Source: Pseudonocardiales bacterium
GTDB taxonomy: Bacteria > Actinomycetota > Actinomycetes > Mycobacteriales > Jatrophihabitantaceae
DNA length: 52,702 bases
Direction of reading: 5' to 3'
NCBI GenBank assembly: GCA_030840445.1
Contig: JAVEEN010000223.1
Coordinates: 1-52,702, forward strand
Positions 17,508 through 29,622 of this stretch are shown here, in pieces (the first letter of the stretch is position 1; each line of letters starts with the position of its first letter). Position numbers and translations under genes: made by a program. The notes under the pieces are model-generated. The model was not told the origin of the DNA. It saw only the letters and a list, made by a program, of their open reading frames with translations, and did no database searches.

Positions 17508-18098
17508 TCAGGCCCCGGGGTGTCCCATCGAGCCGGGGGCCAGCACGCCCCAACCGATGAGCTTGTCGGTCAGCTGATCCAACGACGTGTCGAACATCAG
17601 GGCCAGCGCCCGCAGATCCTCGCCCCGGATAGACAGCACCTTGTTGCCGTAGTCGCCGCGCTGGCGCTGGATGGATTGGGCGTAGCGGATCAGCGGCGCG
17701 GCATCCTCAGCTGGGATGTTGTGCATCCTCTGCAGATCCAGCACGATCTTGCCGGACGCCTCGGGCCGGGAGGTATTGGCGCCTTCCTCCGAAGGCAGCA
17801 GTTCCGAGATCGGTACGCCGTAGAACTCGGCCAGTTCGGCCAGCCGGGCGACAGAGACGGCCCGGTCGCCGCGCTCGTAGGACCCGACGACGACTGCCTT
17901 CCACTTACCGTCGGATTTGCGTTCGACGCCATGCAGGGACAAGCGCTGTTGGGAGCGAACCGCTCGCAGGCGACTGCCCAGCGCCCGGGCGTACTCGCGG
18001 TCGTCGGGCGCCTCGGCGTGGGCGTCTGACACCGTCGAGTCGTCGACACCTGCTGTGAGGTCGTCTGTCCCGACGGGTCCCGCGTTCTGTTCAGTCAC
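17508..18098 (-). CDS. bldD: BldD-type developmental regulator with c-di-GMP binding motif
   Basis: DNA-binding master regulator that in Streptomyces represses sporulation genes when dimerised by tetrameric cyclic di-GMP. The 196-residue protein has an N-terminal XRE-type helix-turn-helix (about 38-102: GSRLRAVRSQQRLSLHGVE, VVVGSYERGDRAVSVARLAEL) and a C-terminal domain with the complete c-di-GMP signature RxD-X8-RxxD at R147, D149, R158, D161. A 36-residue acidic N-terminal extension precedes the HTH. GTG start at 18098-18096. It is divergent from pyrR, the standard actinobacterial position. Development or differentiation control is inferred. Confidence 0.93.
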   Translation of the reverse strand: MTEQNAGPVGTDDLTAGVDDSTVSDAHAEAPDDREYARALGSRLRAVRSQQRLSLHGVERKSDGKWKAVVVGSYERGDRAVSVARLAELAEFYGVPISELLPSEEGANTSRPEASGKIVLDLQRMHNIPAEDAAPLIRYAQSIQRQRGDYGNKVLSIRGEDLRALALMFDTSLDQLTDKLIGWGVLAPGSMGHPGA

Positions 18099-18286
18099 GT
18101 TAGCGTCCTACGTTCTATCTCTGGAGCGACCACTCACGGTTACGGAAAAGCAAGCTATCTCTTTCGGTAAGGCTACTTAGACCACACAGCGTAACAGTTG
18201 TGGCATGACTCGCACGGGGGGAACTCCGGACACCCGCCGCCGCAAGGCGGCCATCGGGACTGCTACCGTAACTACGAAGTCCGACG

Positions 18287-18321
18287 TCCTTTAACGACTC
18301 GTCCTGTGAGGCGAGGAAGGG
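18287..18321 (+). promoter_or_regulatory. PyrR RNA-binding loop overlapping the pyrR Shine-Dalgarno
   Basis: In RNA form, a 6-bp upper stem (18298-18303 with 18310-18315) closes a hexaloop CUGUGA (18304-18309) that fits the CNGNGA PyrR consensus. A lower stem CCUU/AAGG (18288-18291 with 18317-18320) is separated by a purine-bearing internal loop. The 3' side of the structure is the AGGAAGG ribosome site of pyrR, so PyrR-UMP binding would block translation of the operon's first gene. A separate GNRA hairpin (18236-18251, loop GCAA) lies upstream. The rest of 18099-18335 is the divergent bldD/pyrR promoter region, where I could not fix -10/-35 boxes. Confidence 0.75.
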
Positions 18322-18335
18322 GGTCCGCTGTCGCC

Positions 18336-18965
18336 ATGCCGGCACAGTCGAACTCACGGCCATCGAGCCGACATATCACCACTTCGCCGTCCGATTCCGG
18401 CGACTCCAAGACAGTTCTGCACGCCGATGACGTCGCTCGGGTGCTCGATCGCATCGCCCATCAGATTCTCGAGAAAACCCGCGGCGGGGCCGACGTGGTG
18501 CTGCTCGGTATCCCGACCCGCGGGGCCTACCTGGCCGACCGGCTGGCCGCGCGGATCCGGGCCTTCGGCTCAGTCGAGGTAGGCCTGGGCATGCTGGACG
18601 TGACGCTGCACCGTGACGACCTGCGCACCCAGGGAGTACGGCCGCTGGGGAAGACGGTCGAGCCGGTGGGGGGCATCGACGGCAAGTTGGTCATCCTGGT
18701 CGATGACGTGCTGTTCTCAGGTCGCACGGTCCGAGCCGCGCTGGACGCGCTGAACGACCTGGGCCGGCCGCGGTCCGTGCAACTCGCTGTGCTGGTCGAC
18801 CGGGGTCACCGGGAGCTGCCGATCCGCGCGGACTACGTGGGCAAGAACCTGCCCACCGCGCGCGAGGAGCAGGTCAAGGTCAGCCTCAGCGAGATCGATG
18901 ACGAGGATTCGGTGTATATCGCGACGAAGTCGGAACCTCGGTCCGAGAGCGGGCAGCCAGAATGA
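18336..18965 (+). CDS. pyrR: Pyrimidine operon regulator PyrR / uracil phosphoribosyltransferase
   Basis: Binds UMP or UTP and the pyr leader RNA to reduce pyrimidine gene expression, and has weak UPRTase activity. I start at the ATG 18336 (209 residues); an upstream in-frame ATG would read through the RNA-binding loop. The PRPP-binding motif [10 protein letters not shown] is at residues 122-131, with [15 protein letters not shown] (58-72) and the dimer/RNA face around [10 protein letters not shown]. The AGGAAGGGGG ribosome site is 12 nt upstream and lies inside the PyrR loop. It overlaps pyrB by ATGA. Confidence 0.94.
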   Translation: MPAQSNSRPSSRHITTSPSDSGDSKTVLHADDVARVLDRIAHQILEKTRGGADVVLLGIPTRGAYLADRLAARIRAFGSVEVGLGMLDVTLHRDDLRTQGVRPLGKTVEPVGGIDGKLVILVDDVLFSGRTVRAALDALNDLGRPRSVQLAVLVDRGHRELPIRADYVGKNLPTAREEQVKVSLSEIDDEDSVYIATKSEPRSESGQPE

Positions 18966-19924
18966 GCCGCAACTTGCTGAGCGCGGCGGACCTGTCGGCA
19001 GCAGAGGCGCAGACCATCCTTGACTCGGCCGAGCAGATGTATGCGATCCAGTCCCGGCAGGTGAAGAAGCTGCCCACGCTGCGAGGCCGCACCGTGGTCA
19101 ATCTGTTCTTCGAGGACTCGACGCGGACCCGGTCCTCGTTCGAGATCGCGGGCAAATGGTTGTCCGCCGATGTCATCAACATCAGCGCCAAGGGATCGAG
19201 TGTGAGCAAGGGCGAGAGTCTGCGGGACACCGCGCTCACCGTCGCGGCTATGGGCGTCGATGCGCTGGTGGTGCGACATGCCACCTCAGGCGCGGTGCAA
19301 CGTATCACCGAGTGGGTCGACTGCTCGGTGGTCAACGCCGGAGATGGCACCCACGAGCACCCGACCCAGGCGTTGCTGGACGCGTTCTCGTTGCGCCGCC
19401 GGATCGGCGATCTCGCGGGCCGGCACGTAGTCATCGTGGGCGACCTCACGCACAGCCGGGTAGCCCGATCCAACGTCCTGCTGCTGCATACGCTCGGGGC
19501 CGACGTCACCCTGGTCGCTCCGCCGACCCTGATGCCGGCCGGCGTGGCCAGCTGGAACTGCGCCACCAGTTGGGACCTGGATGCAACGCTGTCGGGCGAA
19601 GTGAACGGCGCCGTCGACGCGGTCATGATGCTTCGCGTTCAGCGGGAGCGGATGAGCGGCGGGTACTTCCCGACCGAGCGTGAGTACGCAATATCCTACG
19701 GTTTGAATCCGCGCCGCCTGAAGCTGTTGCCCAAAGACGCCTCGATCCTGCATCCCGGACCGATGAACCGCGGGCTGGAGATCTCCTCCGCGGCGGCCGA
19801 CGGCGACCGTTCCATCGTGCTCGATCAGGTGAAGTCAGGCGTGGCCGTCCGGATGTCGGTCCTGTATCACCTACTCGCCGGCGTCGATCAGCCGGCGCCC
19901 GCTCTGGAGGAGGTCTCCCCGTGA
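18962..19924 (+). CDS. pyrB: Aspartate carbamoyltransferase catalytic subunit
   Basis: Condenses carbamoyl phosphate with aspartate, the first committed pyrimidine step, in the cytosol. The carbamoyl-phosphate motif STRTRSSFE is at residues 53-61, followed by KGESLRDTA (81-89 region), the [10 protein letters not shown] segment and the aspartate site [14 protein letters not shown]. The length of 320 is standard and no regulatory PyrI subunit is present. The ATG overlaps the pyrR stop (ATGA). Confidence 0.97.
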   Translation: MSRNLLSAADLSAAEAQTILDSAEQMYAIQSRQVKKLPTLRGRTVVNLFFEDSTRTRSSFEIAGKWLSADVINISAKGSSVSKGESLRDTALTVAAMGVDALVVRHATSGAVQRITEWVDCSVVNAGDGTHEHPTQALLDAFSLRRRIGDLAGRHVVIVGDLTHSRVARSNVLLLHTLGADVTLVAPPTLMPAGVASWNCATSWDLDATLSGEVNGAVDAVMMLRVQRERMSGGYFPTEREYAISYGLNPRRLKLLPKDASILHPGPMNRGLEISSAAADGDRSIVLDQVKSGVAVRMSVLYHLLAGVDQPAPALEEVSP

Positions 19925-21249
19925 CCAGAGCGAGTGCGGAGGTGCTGCTGCGCAATATCCGTCCCCTCGGCGGTGCCGTGACCGACGTGCTGTTGACCGC
20001 CGGCGTGATCGCCGAGATCGGCAGCAAGCTCGAGGTGTCCGGCGATGCCGAGGTGTTGGACGGCGGGGGTGCGATCCTGTTGCCGGCCTTCGTCGATCTG
20101 CACACCCACCTACGGGAGCCCGGTCGCGAGGATGCCGAAACCGTCGAATCAGGCTCCGCTGCCGGAGCGTTGGGCGGTTACGGATGCCTGCACGCGATGG
20201 CCAACACTGACCCGGTGGCCGACACGGCCGAGATCGTCGAGCAGGTCGCCCGCCTCGGTCGGCACGCCGGCCTGGTCGACGTCCGCCCCGTGGGAGCGGT
20301 GTCCAAGGGCCTGGCCGGTGAACAGCTCGCCGAGATCGGCAACATGGCCCGGTCCGCTGCCGCAGTCCGCATTTTCAGCGACGACGGGCACTGCGTCTCC
20401 GACGCCCGTCTGATGCGTCGAGCCCTGGAGTACCTCAAGCCGTTCGACGGGGTGCTGGCCCAGCATGCCCAGGACCCGCGGCTGGCCGATTCGTCCTGCT
20501 GCGCGCACGAGGGCGAGATCTCCGGCAAGCTCGGGTTACCGGGCTGGCCCGCGGTTGCGGAGGAAAGCATCATCGCCCGGGACGTGATGCTGACCGAGCA
20601 CACCGGATCCCGGCTGCATGTCTGTCACGTGTCCACGGCAGGAAGCGTCGAGGTGATCCGCTGGGCCAAATCCCGTGGCATCCAGGTGACAGCCGAGGTG
20701 ACTCCGCATCACCTGTTGCTGACCTGCGATCTGCTCGCCGGCTACGACCCGGTGTACAAGGTCAACCCGCCGCTGCGCCCCGCCGAGGATGTCGCCGCTC
20801 TGCGGGCCGGCCTTGCCGACGGCACGATCGACGCCGTTGCCACCGATCACGCGCCGCATGCCGCCCACGACAAGGATCACGCGTTCGGCGATGCCGCCTT
20901 CGGCATGCTCGGACTACAGACCGCGTTGGGCGTGGTCGTCGAGGCGATGGTCAACACCGATTTGCTGGACTGGGCCGGGTTGGCCGATCGGATGAGTATC
21001 CGGCCGGCCCGGATCGGCCGGGTAGGCGAGCACGGCCGGCCGATCGCCGTGGGCGAGCCGGCCAACCTGACGTTGGTCGACCCTGACGCCAGCTGGCTGG
21101 TGGACCCGGATCAGCTGGCGTCGCTGTCGCGCAACACCCCGTTCGCCGGCCGGATTCTGCCCGCACGAGTGCTGGCCACCTTCCTGCGTGGCCGCACGAC
21201 GAGCCGCGACGGCCGGATCGTCACCCCGGACCGGCAGGTGCTGGTGTGA
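19921..21249 (+). CDS. pyrC: Dihydroorotase (class I)
   Basis: Zinc amidohydrolase that cyclises carbamoyl aspartate to dihydroorotate. Metal-binding [10 protein letters not shown] with H61 and H63, the [12 protein letters not shown] region, HVSTAGSVE and the catalytic ATDHAPH with Asp309 are all present. The length of 442 fits active class I enzymes rather than the inactive pseudo-dihydroorotases. The GTG start overlaps pyrB by GTGA. Confidence 0.97.
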   Translation: MTRASAEVLLRNIRPLGGAVTDVLLTAGVIAEIGSKLEVSGDAEVLDGGGAILLPAFVDLHTHLREPGREDAETVESGSAAGALGGYGCLHAMANTDPVADTAEIVEQVARLGRHAGLVDVRPVGAVSKGLAGEQLAEIGNMARSAAAVRIFSDDGHCVSDARLMRRALEYLKPFDGVLAQHAQDPRLADSSCCAHEGEISGKLGLPGWPAVAEESIIARDVMLTEHTGSRLHVCHVSTAGSVEVIRWAKSRGIQVTAEVTPHHLLLTCDLLAGYDPVYKVNPPLRPAEDVAALRAGLADGTIDAVATDHAPHAAHDKDHAFGDAAFGMLGLQTALGVVVEAMVNTDLLDWAGLADRMSIRPARIGRVGEHGRPIAVGEPANLTLVDPDASWLVDPDQLASLSRNTPFAGRILPARVLATFLRGRTTSRDGRIVTPDRQVLV

Positions 21250-21767
21250 ACCGGCCCGAACTGGTCGTCGTGCTCGTCGCGCTCTTCGCGCTGGCGGTCG
21301 CCGGTATCCGGTTGGGCTGGCGCAATCGCGGCGCGCGACAGGAGGCGTTGCCGGAGTTGCCGAAGGTGCCCACGGACCTCGGCATGCCGCGGGCACCGGA
21401 CCTCACCGGGCTGTACGTGGGCACGACGGTCGCGGTGGAGTGGCAGAATCGAATCGTCGTGCATTCACTGGGCCAACGGTCGGACTCGGTGGCGCGGCTC
21501 ACCGAGGCGGGGGTTCTGATCGAACGGCAGGGAACCCGGTCGATCTTCATCCCGGCCACCCAGCTGGTGGACGCCCGGCTGGAGCCGGCGCTGGCCGGCA
21601 AGGTCGTGGGTAAGGGCGGTCTGCTGGTGCTGCGCTGGCGGCTCGGCGAGGTCGAGCTCGACACCGGCCTGCGAGCCGATGACAGAACGCTGTACCCGGC
21701 ATGGGCCAACGCCATCAACTTTCCGCGTGACGCCAACGACAACGGATCGAGGACGAACCAAGGATGA
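21246..21767 (+). CDS. Conserved actinobacterial membrane protein between pyrC and carA
   Basis: A 173-residue protein with one N-terminal transmembrane helix (about 5-22, [15 protein letters not shown]) followed by a basic stretch and a soluble domain rich in beta strands that resembles the PH-like fold assigned to such proteins. The same slot (Rv1382 in M. tuberculosis) is occupied by a related gene across actinobacteria. Its function is unknown; its translation is coupled at both ends (GTGA with pyrC, ATGA with carA), so it is made in step with the pyrimidine enzymes. A membrane anchor or signalling role is only a guess. Confidence 0.8.
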   Translation: MNRPELVVVLVALFALAVAGIRLGWRNRGARQEALPELPKVPTDLGMPRAPDLTGLYVGTTVAVEWQNRIVVHSLGQRSDSVARLTEAGVLIERQGTRSIFIPATQLVDARLEPALAGKVVGKGGLLVLRWRLGEVELDTGLRADDRTLYPAWANAINFPRDANDNGSRTNQG

Positions 21768-22890
21768 GTAAGGCTCTTCTCGTTCTGGAGGACGGCCGGA
21801 CCTTCACCGGCGAGCAGTACGGGGCGGCCGGCGAAACCTCCGGAGAGGCGGTTTTCAACACCGGCATGACGGGATATCAGGAGACCCTGACCGATCCGTC
21901 CTACCACCGCCAGATCGTGGTCCAGACTGCCCCGCACATCGGCAACACCGGAATCAACGACGAGGACGACGAATCGTCGCGCATCTGGGTGTCCGGCTAT
22001 GTGGTACGCGATCCGGCGCGGCGGGTTTCGAATTGGCGGTCCCGGCGCTCGCTCGACGACGAGCTGGGATTGCAGGGGATAGTGGGCATCTCGGCGATCG
22101 ACACCCGGGCCCTCACCCGGCATCTGCGCGAGCGCGGGGCCATGCGCTGCATCATCTCCTCGGCTGACCTCGAGGTCGAGTCGCTGCTTTCCAAGGTGCG
22201 GGCCGTGCCTCAGATGGCCGGTGCGGACCTGACCGGCGACGTATCGACACCCGAGCCGTACACCGTGACCGCGACCGGTGAAACCAGATTCACAGTCGCC
22301 GCGCTGGACTACGGGATCAAGACCATGACCCCGCGCCGGATGGCCGAACGGGGCATCACCACCCACGTCCTGCCGGCCTCGTCCACGGCGGAACGGATCC
22401 TGGCCACCGGAGCCGACGCGGTGTTCCTGTCCAACGGGCCCGGCGATCCGGCTACGGCCGACACCGCAGTCGGCGTCGTGCGTGAACTGCTCGGCGCCCA
22501 GATCCCGGTGTTCGGCATCTGCTTCGGTAACCAGCTGCTCGGGCGAGCGTTCGGGTTCGGCACCTACAAGTTGCGTTACGGCCATCGGGGTCTCAACCAG
22601 CCTGTGCAGGACAGACTGACCGGCAAGGTCGAGGTCACCGCCCACAACCACGGCTTCGCAGTCGATGCCCCGACCGAGGGAAGCACCGAGACCGACTTCG
22701 GGGCGGTGGAGGTGAGCCACATCGGCCTCAACGACAATGTGGTCGAGGGTCTGCGGGCTCTCGATGTCCCGGCGTTCTCAGTGCAATATCACCCGGAGGC
22801 CGCGGCCGGCCCGCATGACGCCGCCTACCTCTTCGATCGGTTCGTCGACCTGCTCGACGTTCGGCGCGGCGCCGCCAGGGAGAAGATCTG

Positions 22891-22891
<1 letters not shown>
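21764..22891 (+). CDS. carA: Carbamoyl-phosphate synthase small (glutaminase) subunit
   Basis: Class I glutamine amidotransferase that supplies ammonia to CarB. The N-terminal CarA domain has [20 protein letters not shown] (residues 28-47); the glutaminase has the nucleophile Cys253 in [14 protein letters not shown] and the His/Glu pair in [11 protein letters not shown] near residue 345. The length of 375 is normal. ATGA overlap with the preceding gene and a 1-bp overlap (TGATG) with carB. Confidence 0.97.
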
Positions 22892-26219
<3,328 letters not shown>

Positions 26220-26220
<1 letters not shown>

Positions 26221-27104
26221 TGGCCGGCGAGGCGGGCGATCAGGCGCAGCCGGCCGCCGGACCGGTGCAGGAGACCGGCGAGATCTTCGATGTCACGCGC
26301 TTCGGTGAGTACACCCAGTTCACCGTCGTCGCGCCGGGTGTGGCCCGGGCCTACCAGCCGGGACAGTTCGCCGCGGTGGCCGTCGGCGGCGTGGAAACCT
26401 CGATGCTGCTCAGGCGATCCTTCGCGTTGTACGGGGTAAAGCCCGGCGGGGAGTTCGCCGGCACCATCCAATTCGTGGTTGCCGCGAACGGCCGCGGCAC
26501 CGAGTGGTTGGTGCAGCAGAAGATCGGCGCCCGGCTCGACCTGGTCGGGCCGCTCGGGGTGCCGTTTCCACTGCCACGCCCGGGTGTGCCTGCGGTGCTG
26601 GTCGGTGGCGGCTACGGCTCGGCTCCGCTGATCCCGTTGGCAGAGAAGCTGATCGCCCAGGGCAGCGAGGTCGAGGTCATCGTCGGCGCAGCGACTGCCA
26701 GGCGACTGTTCGGCGATTTACAGATCAAGCGACTGGTGGGAACCGTGACCGTAACCACCGATGACGGCTCGGCCGGCCAACGCGGCTGGGTGACCGATCC
26801 CCTGCCATCGGCGATCGAACGTCTCGGCGCGGAGATCGTCTATGCCTGCGGGCCGATGGGCATGCTTCGAGCGGTGGGCGAGGTGGCTCAGGCCCATGCC
26901 ATCCCCGCGCAGGTCGCGGTCGAGGAGTCGATGGCCTGCGGGATAGGGGTCTGCATGACCTGCGTACTGCCGGTCCGTGGATCCGACGGCGTCTCGCGTT
27001 TCGTCCGGTCGTGCGTCGAAGGCCCGATCTTCGATGCGGGGCGGATCAGATGGGCCGACGTGGGAAAGCTGCCGGCGGATCTGTACGGCGCGGACGGAAT
27101 GTGA
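26220..27104 (+). CDS. pyrK: Dihydroorotate dehydrogenase electron-transfer subunit
   Basis: FAD and 2Fe-2S protein that passes electrons from PyrD to NAD, making class 1B dihydroorotate dehydrogenase NAD-dependent. The FAD-binding RRSFALYG (about 62-69), NAD-binding VGGGYGSAPLIPLAEKL and the 2Fe-2S cysteines C240, C245, C248 and C265 are present. I start at the ATG 26220, which overlaps the carB stop (TGATG); length 294. Its presence distinguishes this organism from mycobacteria, which use a class 2 quinone-linked PyrD. Confidence 0.95.
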
Positions 27105-28096
27105 GGGCGTTTGACGTGACGATGGACATGACCACCTCCCTGGCCTCGGTCGAGTTGGCGAACCCGGTGCTGACCGCCTCCGGTTGTGCGGCGGCCGGCC
27201 GGGAACTCAGCCAGTTCTTCGATGTGGCCGACCTCGGGGGAGTAGTCACCAAGTCGATCATGCTGAAACCGCGTTCGGGGCGGCCGACGCCCCGGATGGC
27301 GGAAACACCCAGCGGCATGCTGAATTCCATCGGCCTGCAAGGACCTGGCATCGATTCGTTCATCGCCAACGACCTGTCCTGGTTGCGCCAGGCCGGCGCT
27401 CGCACCGTGGTGTCGATCGCCGGGCACAACACCGACGAGTTCGTGAGCCTGGCCAAGCGGTTGTACCACCAGCCGGTGGACGTGCTCGAGGTCAACATCT
27501 CCTGCCCCAACGTCGAGAGTCGCGGTCAGGTCTTCGCCTGCGATCCGATCGCCTCGGCCCGGGTGATCTCCGCTGTTCGGCGCGCCACCAACCCCAACGT
27601 GCCGATCTTCGCAAAACTGTCGCCCGACGTCACCGACATCACCCAGATCGCTCGCGCGGTAGCCGACGCGGGGGCTGACGGAATCTCCTTGATCAACACC
27701 CTGCTCGGCCTGGACATCGACCTCGACACGATGCGCCCGACCCTGGGCGGGACCACCGGCGGGCTGAGCGGGCCGGCCATCCGCCCGGTGGCACTGCGCT
27801 GCGTGTGGCAGGTCCACCAGGCCGTGCCCCAGCTACCGCTGCTCGGCATGGGTGGAATCAGGACAGGGCAGGATGCGCTGCAGTTCATCCTGGCCGGTGC
27901 CTCCGCAGTGTCGGTGGGTACCGCGGTCTTCCACGATCCGACCGCGCCGATCCGGATCATCGCCGAACTCGAGGCTGAACTGGCTCGTCGGGGTTTCCGC
28001 TCGGTCGCCGAGGCGGTGGGATTCGCCCATCTGAGCGCCGAGGAGCAAGCTGCTTTCCTGGCCAGTCGCAGCCCGGTCGCCGGAGTAGCGTCGTGA
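27101..28096 (+). CDS. pyrD: Dihydroorotate dehydrogenase catalytic subunit (class 1B)
   Basis: FMN flavoprotein oxidising dihydroorotate to orotate together with PyrK. The start is taken as GTG 27101, which overlaps the pyrK stop (GTGA); this gives 331 residues. Motifs include ELANPVLTASGCAAAG, the FMN region TKSIMLKPRSGRPTPRM and TPSGMLNSIGLQGPG, NISCPNV, and the C-terminal GMGGIRTGQDALQFILAGAS. The presence of pyrK immediately upstream supports class 1B rather than class 1A. Confidence 0.96.
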   Translation: MRAFDVTMDMTTSLASVELANPVLTASGCAAAGRELSQFFDVADLGGVVTKSIMLKPRSGRPTPRMAETPSGMLNSIGLQGPGIDSFIANDLSWLRQAGARTVVSIAGHNTDEFVSLAKRLYHQPVDVLEVNISCPNVESRGQVFACDPIASARVISAVRRATNPNVPIFAKLSPDVTDITQIARAVADAGADGISLINTLLGLDIDLDTMRPTLGGTTGGLSGPAIRPVALRCVWQVHQAVPQLPLLGMGGIRTGQDALQFILAGASAVSVGTAVFHDPTAPIRIIAELEAELARRGFRSVAEAVGFAHLSAEEQAAFLASRSPVAGVAS

Positions 28097-28926
28097 GCTT
28101 CGGCGCACGGCTGGACCACGCCCTGGCCGAGCGCGGCTCGTTGTGCGTCGGCATCGATCCGCACGCGGCGCTGCTGATTCAATGGGGTCTGGCCGACGAC
28201 CTGGTGTCCCTGGAGCGGTTCTCACTCACCTGTGTCGAGGCCTTCGCCGACGTGGCCGCGGTGTTGAAGCCGCAGTCGGCCTTCTTCGAGCGCTTCGGAT
28301 CCCGCGGAATCGCCATTCTGGAAAAGACGATCGTCGCAGCACGGGATGCCGGCGCCCTGGTGTTGCTCGACGTGAAACGAGGAGACATCGGTTCGACAAT
28401 GGCGGCGTACGCCGATGCCTACCTCGATCCGTCGGCCGAACTGGCCGTCGACGCGATCACCGTCAGTCCATATCTGGGTGTGGGGTCTTTGCAGCCGGCC
28501 TTCGACTTGGCGGCGATTCACGACGCCGGGGTCTTCGTCCTCGGCCTGACCTCCAACAAGGAGGGTCCCGAGATCCAGCACGCCCGCGTTGCCGACGGTC
28601 GGACGGTCGCCCAGAGCATCATCGACGATCTGGGGATCCGCAACGCCGATGCCCAGCCCCTGGGCGCCCTCGGTGTGGTAGTCGGGGCCACGATCGGCGA
28701 TTCGGTGGCCGACCTGTCCGGGCTGAACGGCCCGATCCTGGTGCCGGGGATCGGAGCTCAGGGCGGGACAGCCGAGGACGTAAGGCGAATCTTCGGCTCG
28801 GCGCTGCCGGCGATATTACCCAGCGTCTCCCGCGAGGTCCTCCGGCATGGCCCATCGGTCGCTGCGCTACGGGATGCGGCTCAGCGCGCGATCGATGAAT
28901 TCGCGTTCCTGCGCCGATCGGGGTGA
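28093..28926 (+). CDS. pyrF: Orotidine 5'-phosphate decarboxylase (PyrF type 2)
   Basis: Converts OMP to UMP, the last step of the pathway. This is the longer type 2 form, 277 residues. The catalytic block LLDVKRGDIGSTM has D93, K95 and D98; the phosphate-binding end is LVPGIGAQGG near residue 216. GTG start overlaps pyrD (GTGA). pyrE, needed to supply OMP, is absent from the window. gmk follows after only 42 bp. Confidence 0.95.
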   Translation: MSFGARLDHALAERGSLCVGIDPHAALLIQWGLADDLVSLERFSLTCVEAFADVAAVLKPQSAFFERFGSRGIAILEKTIVAARDAGALVLLDVKRGDIGSTMAAYADAYLDPSAELAVDAITVSPYLGVGSLQPAFDLAAIHDAGVFVLGLTSNKEGPEIQHARVADGRTVAQSIIDDLGIRNADAQPLGALGVVVGATIGDSVADLSGLNGPILVPGIGAQGGTAEDVRRIFGSALPAILPSVSREVLRHGPSVAALRDAAQRAIDEFAFLRRSG

Positions 28927-28968
28927 CCGCATTGCGCGGACGATTCGAGCGTTGGGCAGAATGCCAGC

Positions 28969-29547
28969 ATGACCTCAGGCACCGCCGATCCCGTCCGCGC
29001 GCGGCTGACAGTGCTCTCGGGCCCGTCCGGCGTAGGAAAGGGAACCGTAGTCGCGGAGGTTCGTCGGCTGTACCCGCACGTGTGGGTCTCGGTGTCCTGC
29101 ACGACGCGCAAGCCGCGTCCCGGTGAGTCCGACGGTGTCCAGTACTACTTCCTCACTGACGCGCAATTCGACCAGCTGATTGTCGACGACGAGCTTCTGG
29201 AATACGCGACCTTCGCCGGCCATCGGTATGGCACGCCGCGCAAGCCGGTGGATCAGCACCTGGCCGCGGGCCGGCCGACGGTGCTGGAAATCGAATTGCA
29301 GGGAGCGCGTCAGATTCGCAGCTCCATGCCCGAGGCCCAGTTCGTCCTGCTGGCTCCGCCGTCGATGCGGGAGCTGCGCGATCGTCTGCTCGGGCGCCGG
29401 ACCGAGGGACCGCCGGACCTGGAGGCCAGGATGGCGCGGGCCGAGATCGAGCTGGCGGCGGCGGACGAGTTCGATCAGGTCATCGTCAACGATGATGTCG
29501 AGCGCGCAGCCGCGGAACTGGTGACGTTGATCGAAGCGGCCAGCTGA
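28969..29547 (+). CDS. gmk: Guanylate kinase
   Basis: ATP-dependent GMP to GDP kinase, 192 residues. The P-loop GPSGVGKGT is at residues 18-26, followed by the GMP-binding SCTTRKPRPGESDGVQYYFL and the R/E-rich LID (LLGRRTEGP). ATG at 28969 has no strong ribosome site (GCCA context); an ATG 8 bp upstream is out of frame. The mihF gene that normally separates pyrF and gmk in actinobacteria is missing. It converges on the pntB gene. Confidence 0.96.
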   Translation: MTSGTADPVRARLTVLSGPSGVGKGTVVAEVRRLYPHVWVSVSCTTRKPRPGESDGVQYYFLTDAQFDQLIVDDELLEYATFAGHRYGTPRKPVDQHLAAGRPTVLEIELQGARQIRSSMPEAQFVLLAPPSMRELRDRLLGRRTEGPPDLEARMARAEIELAAADEFDQVIVNDDVERAAAELVTLIEAAS

Positions 29548-29615
29548 TCGACTCGCGCTGACCCGCGCGTCTGGTGCCGCCGCGAGCCCGGCAACGGCGA
29601 GTGGATCACCAGCTG
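29541..29615. terminator. Weak bidirectional inverted repeat between gmk and pntB
   Basis: CAGCTG-ATC-ACTCGC at 29541-29556 is partly complementary to GCGAGT-GATC-CAGCTG at 29597-29615 (two short breaks), with a GC-rich 40-nt loop. It spans the convergent gmk/pntB junction. Only a tentative terminator. Confidence 0.35.
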
Positions 29616-29622
29616 ACCGCAG

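Noticed and set aside
18099-18335. BldD autoregulatory operator
   Set aside because: Expected on biological grounds, but I could not find a convincing inverted BldD box in the sequence.
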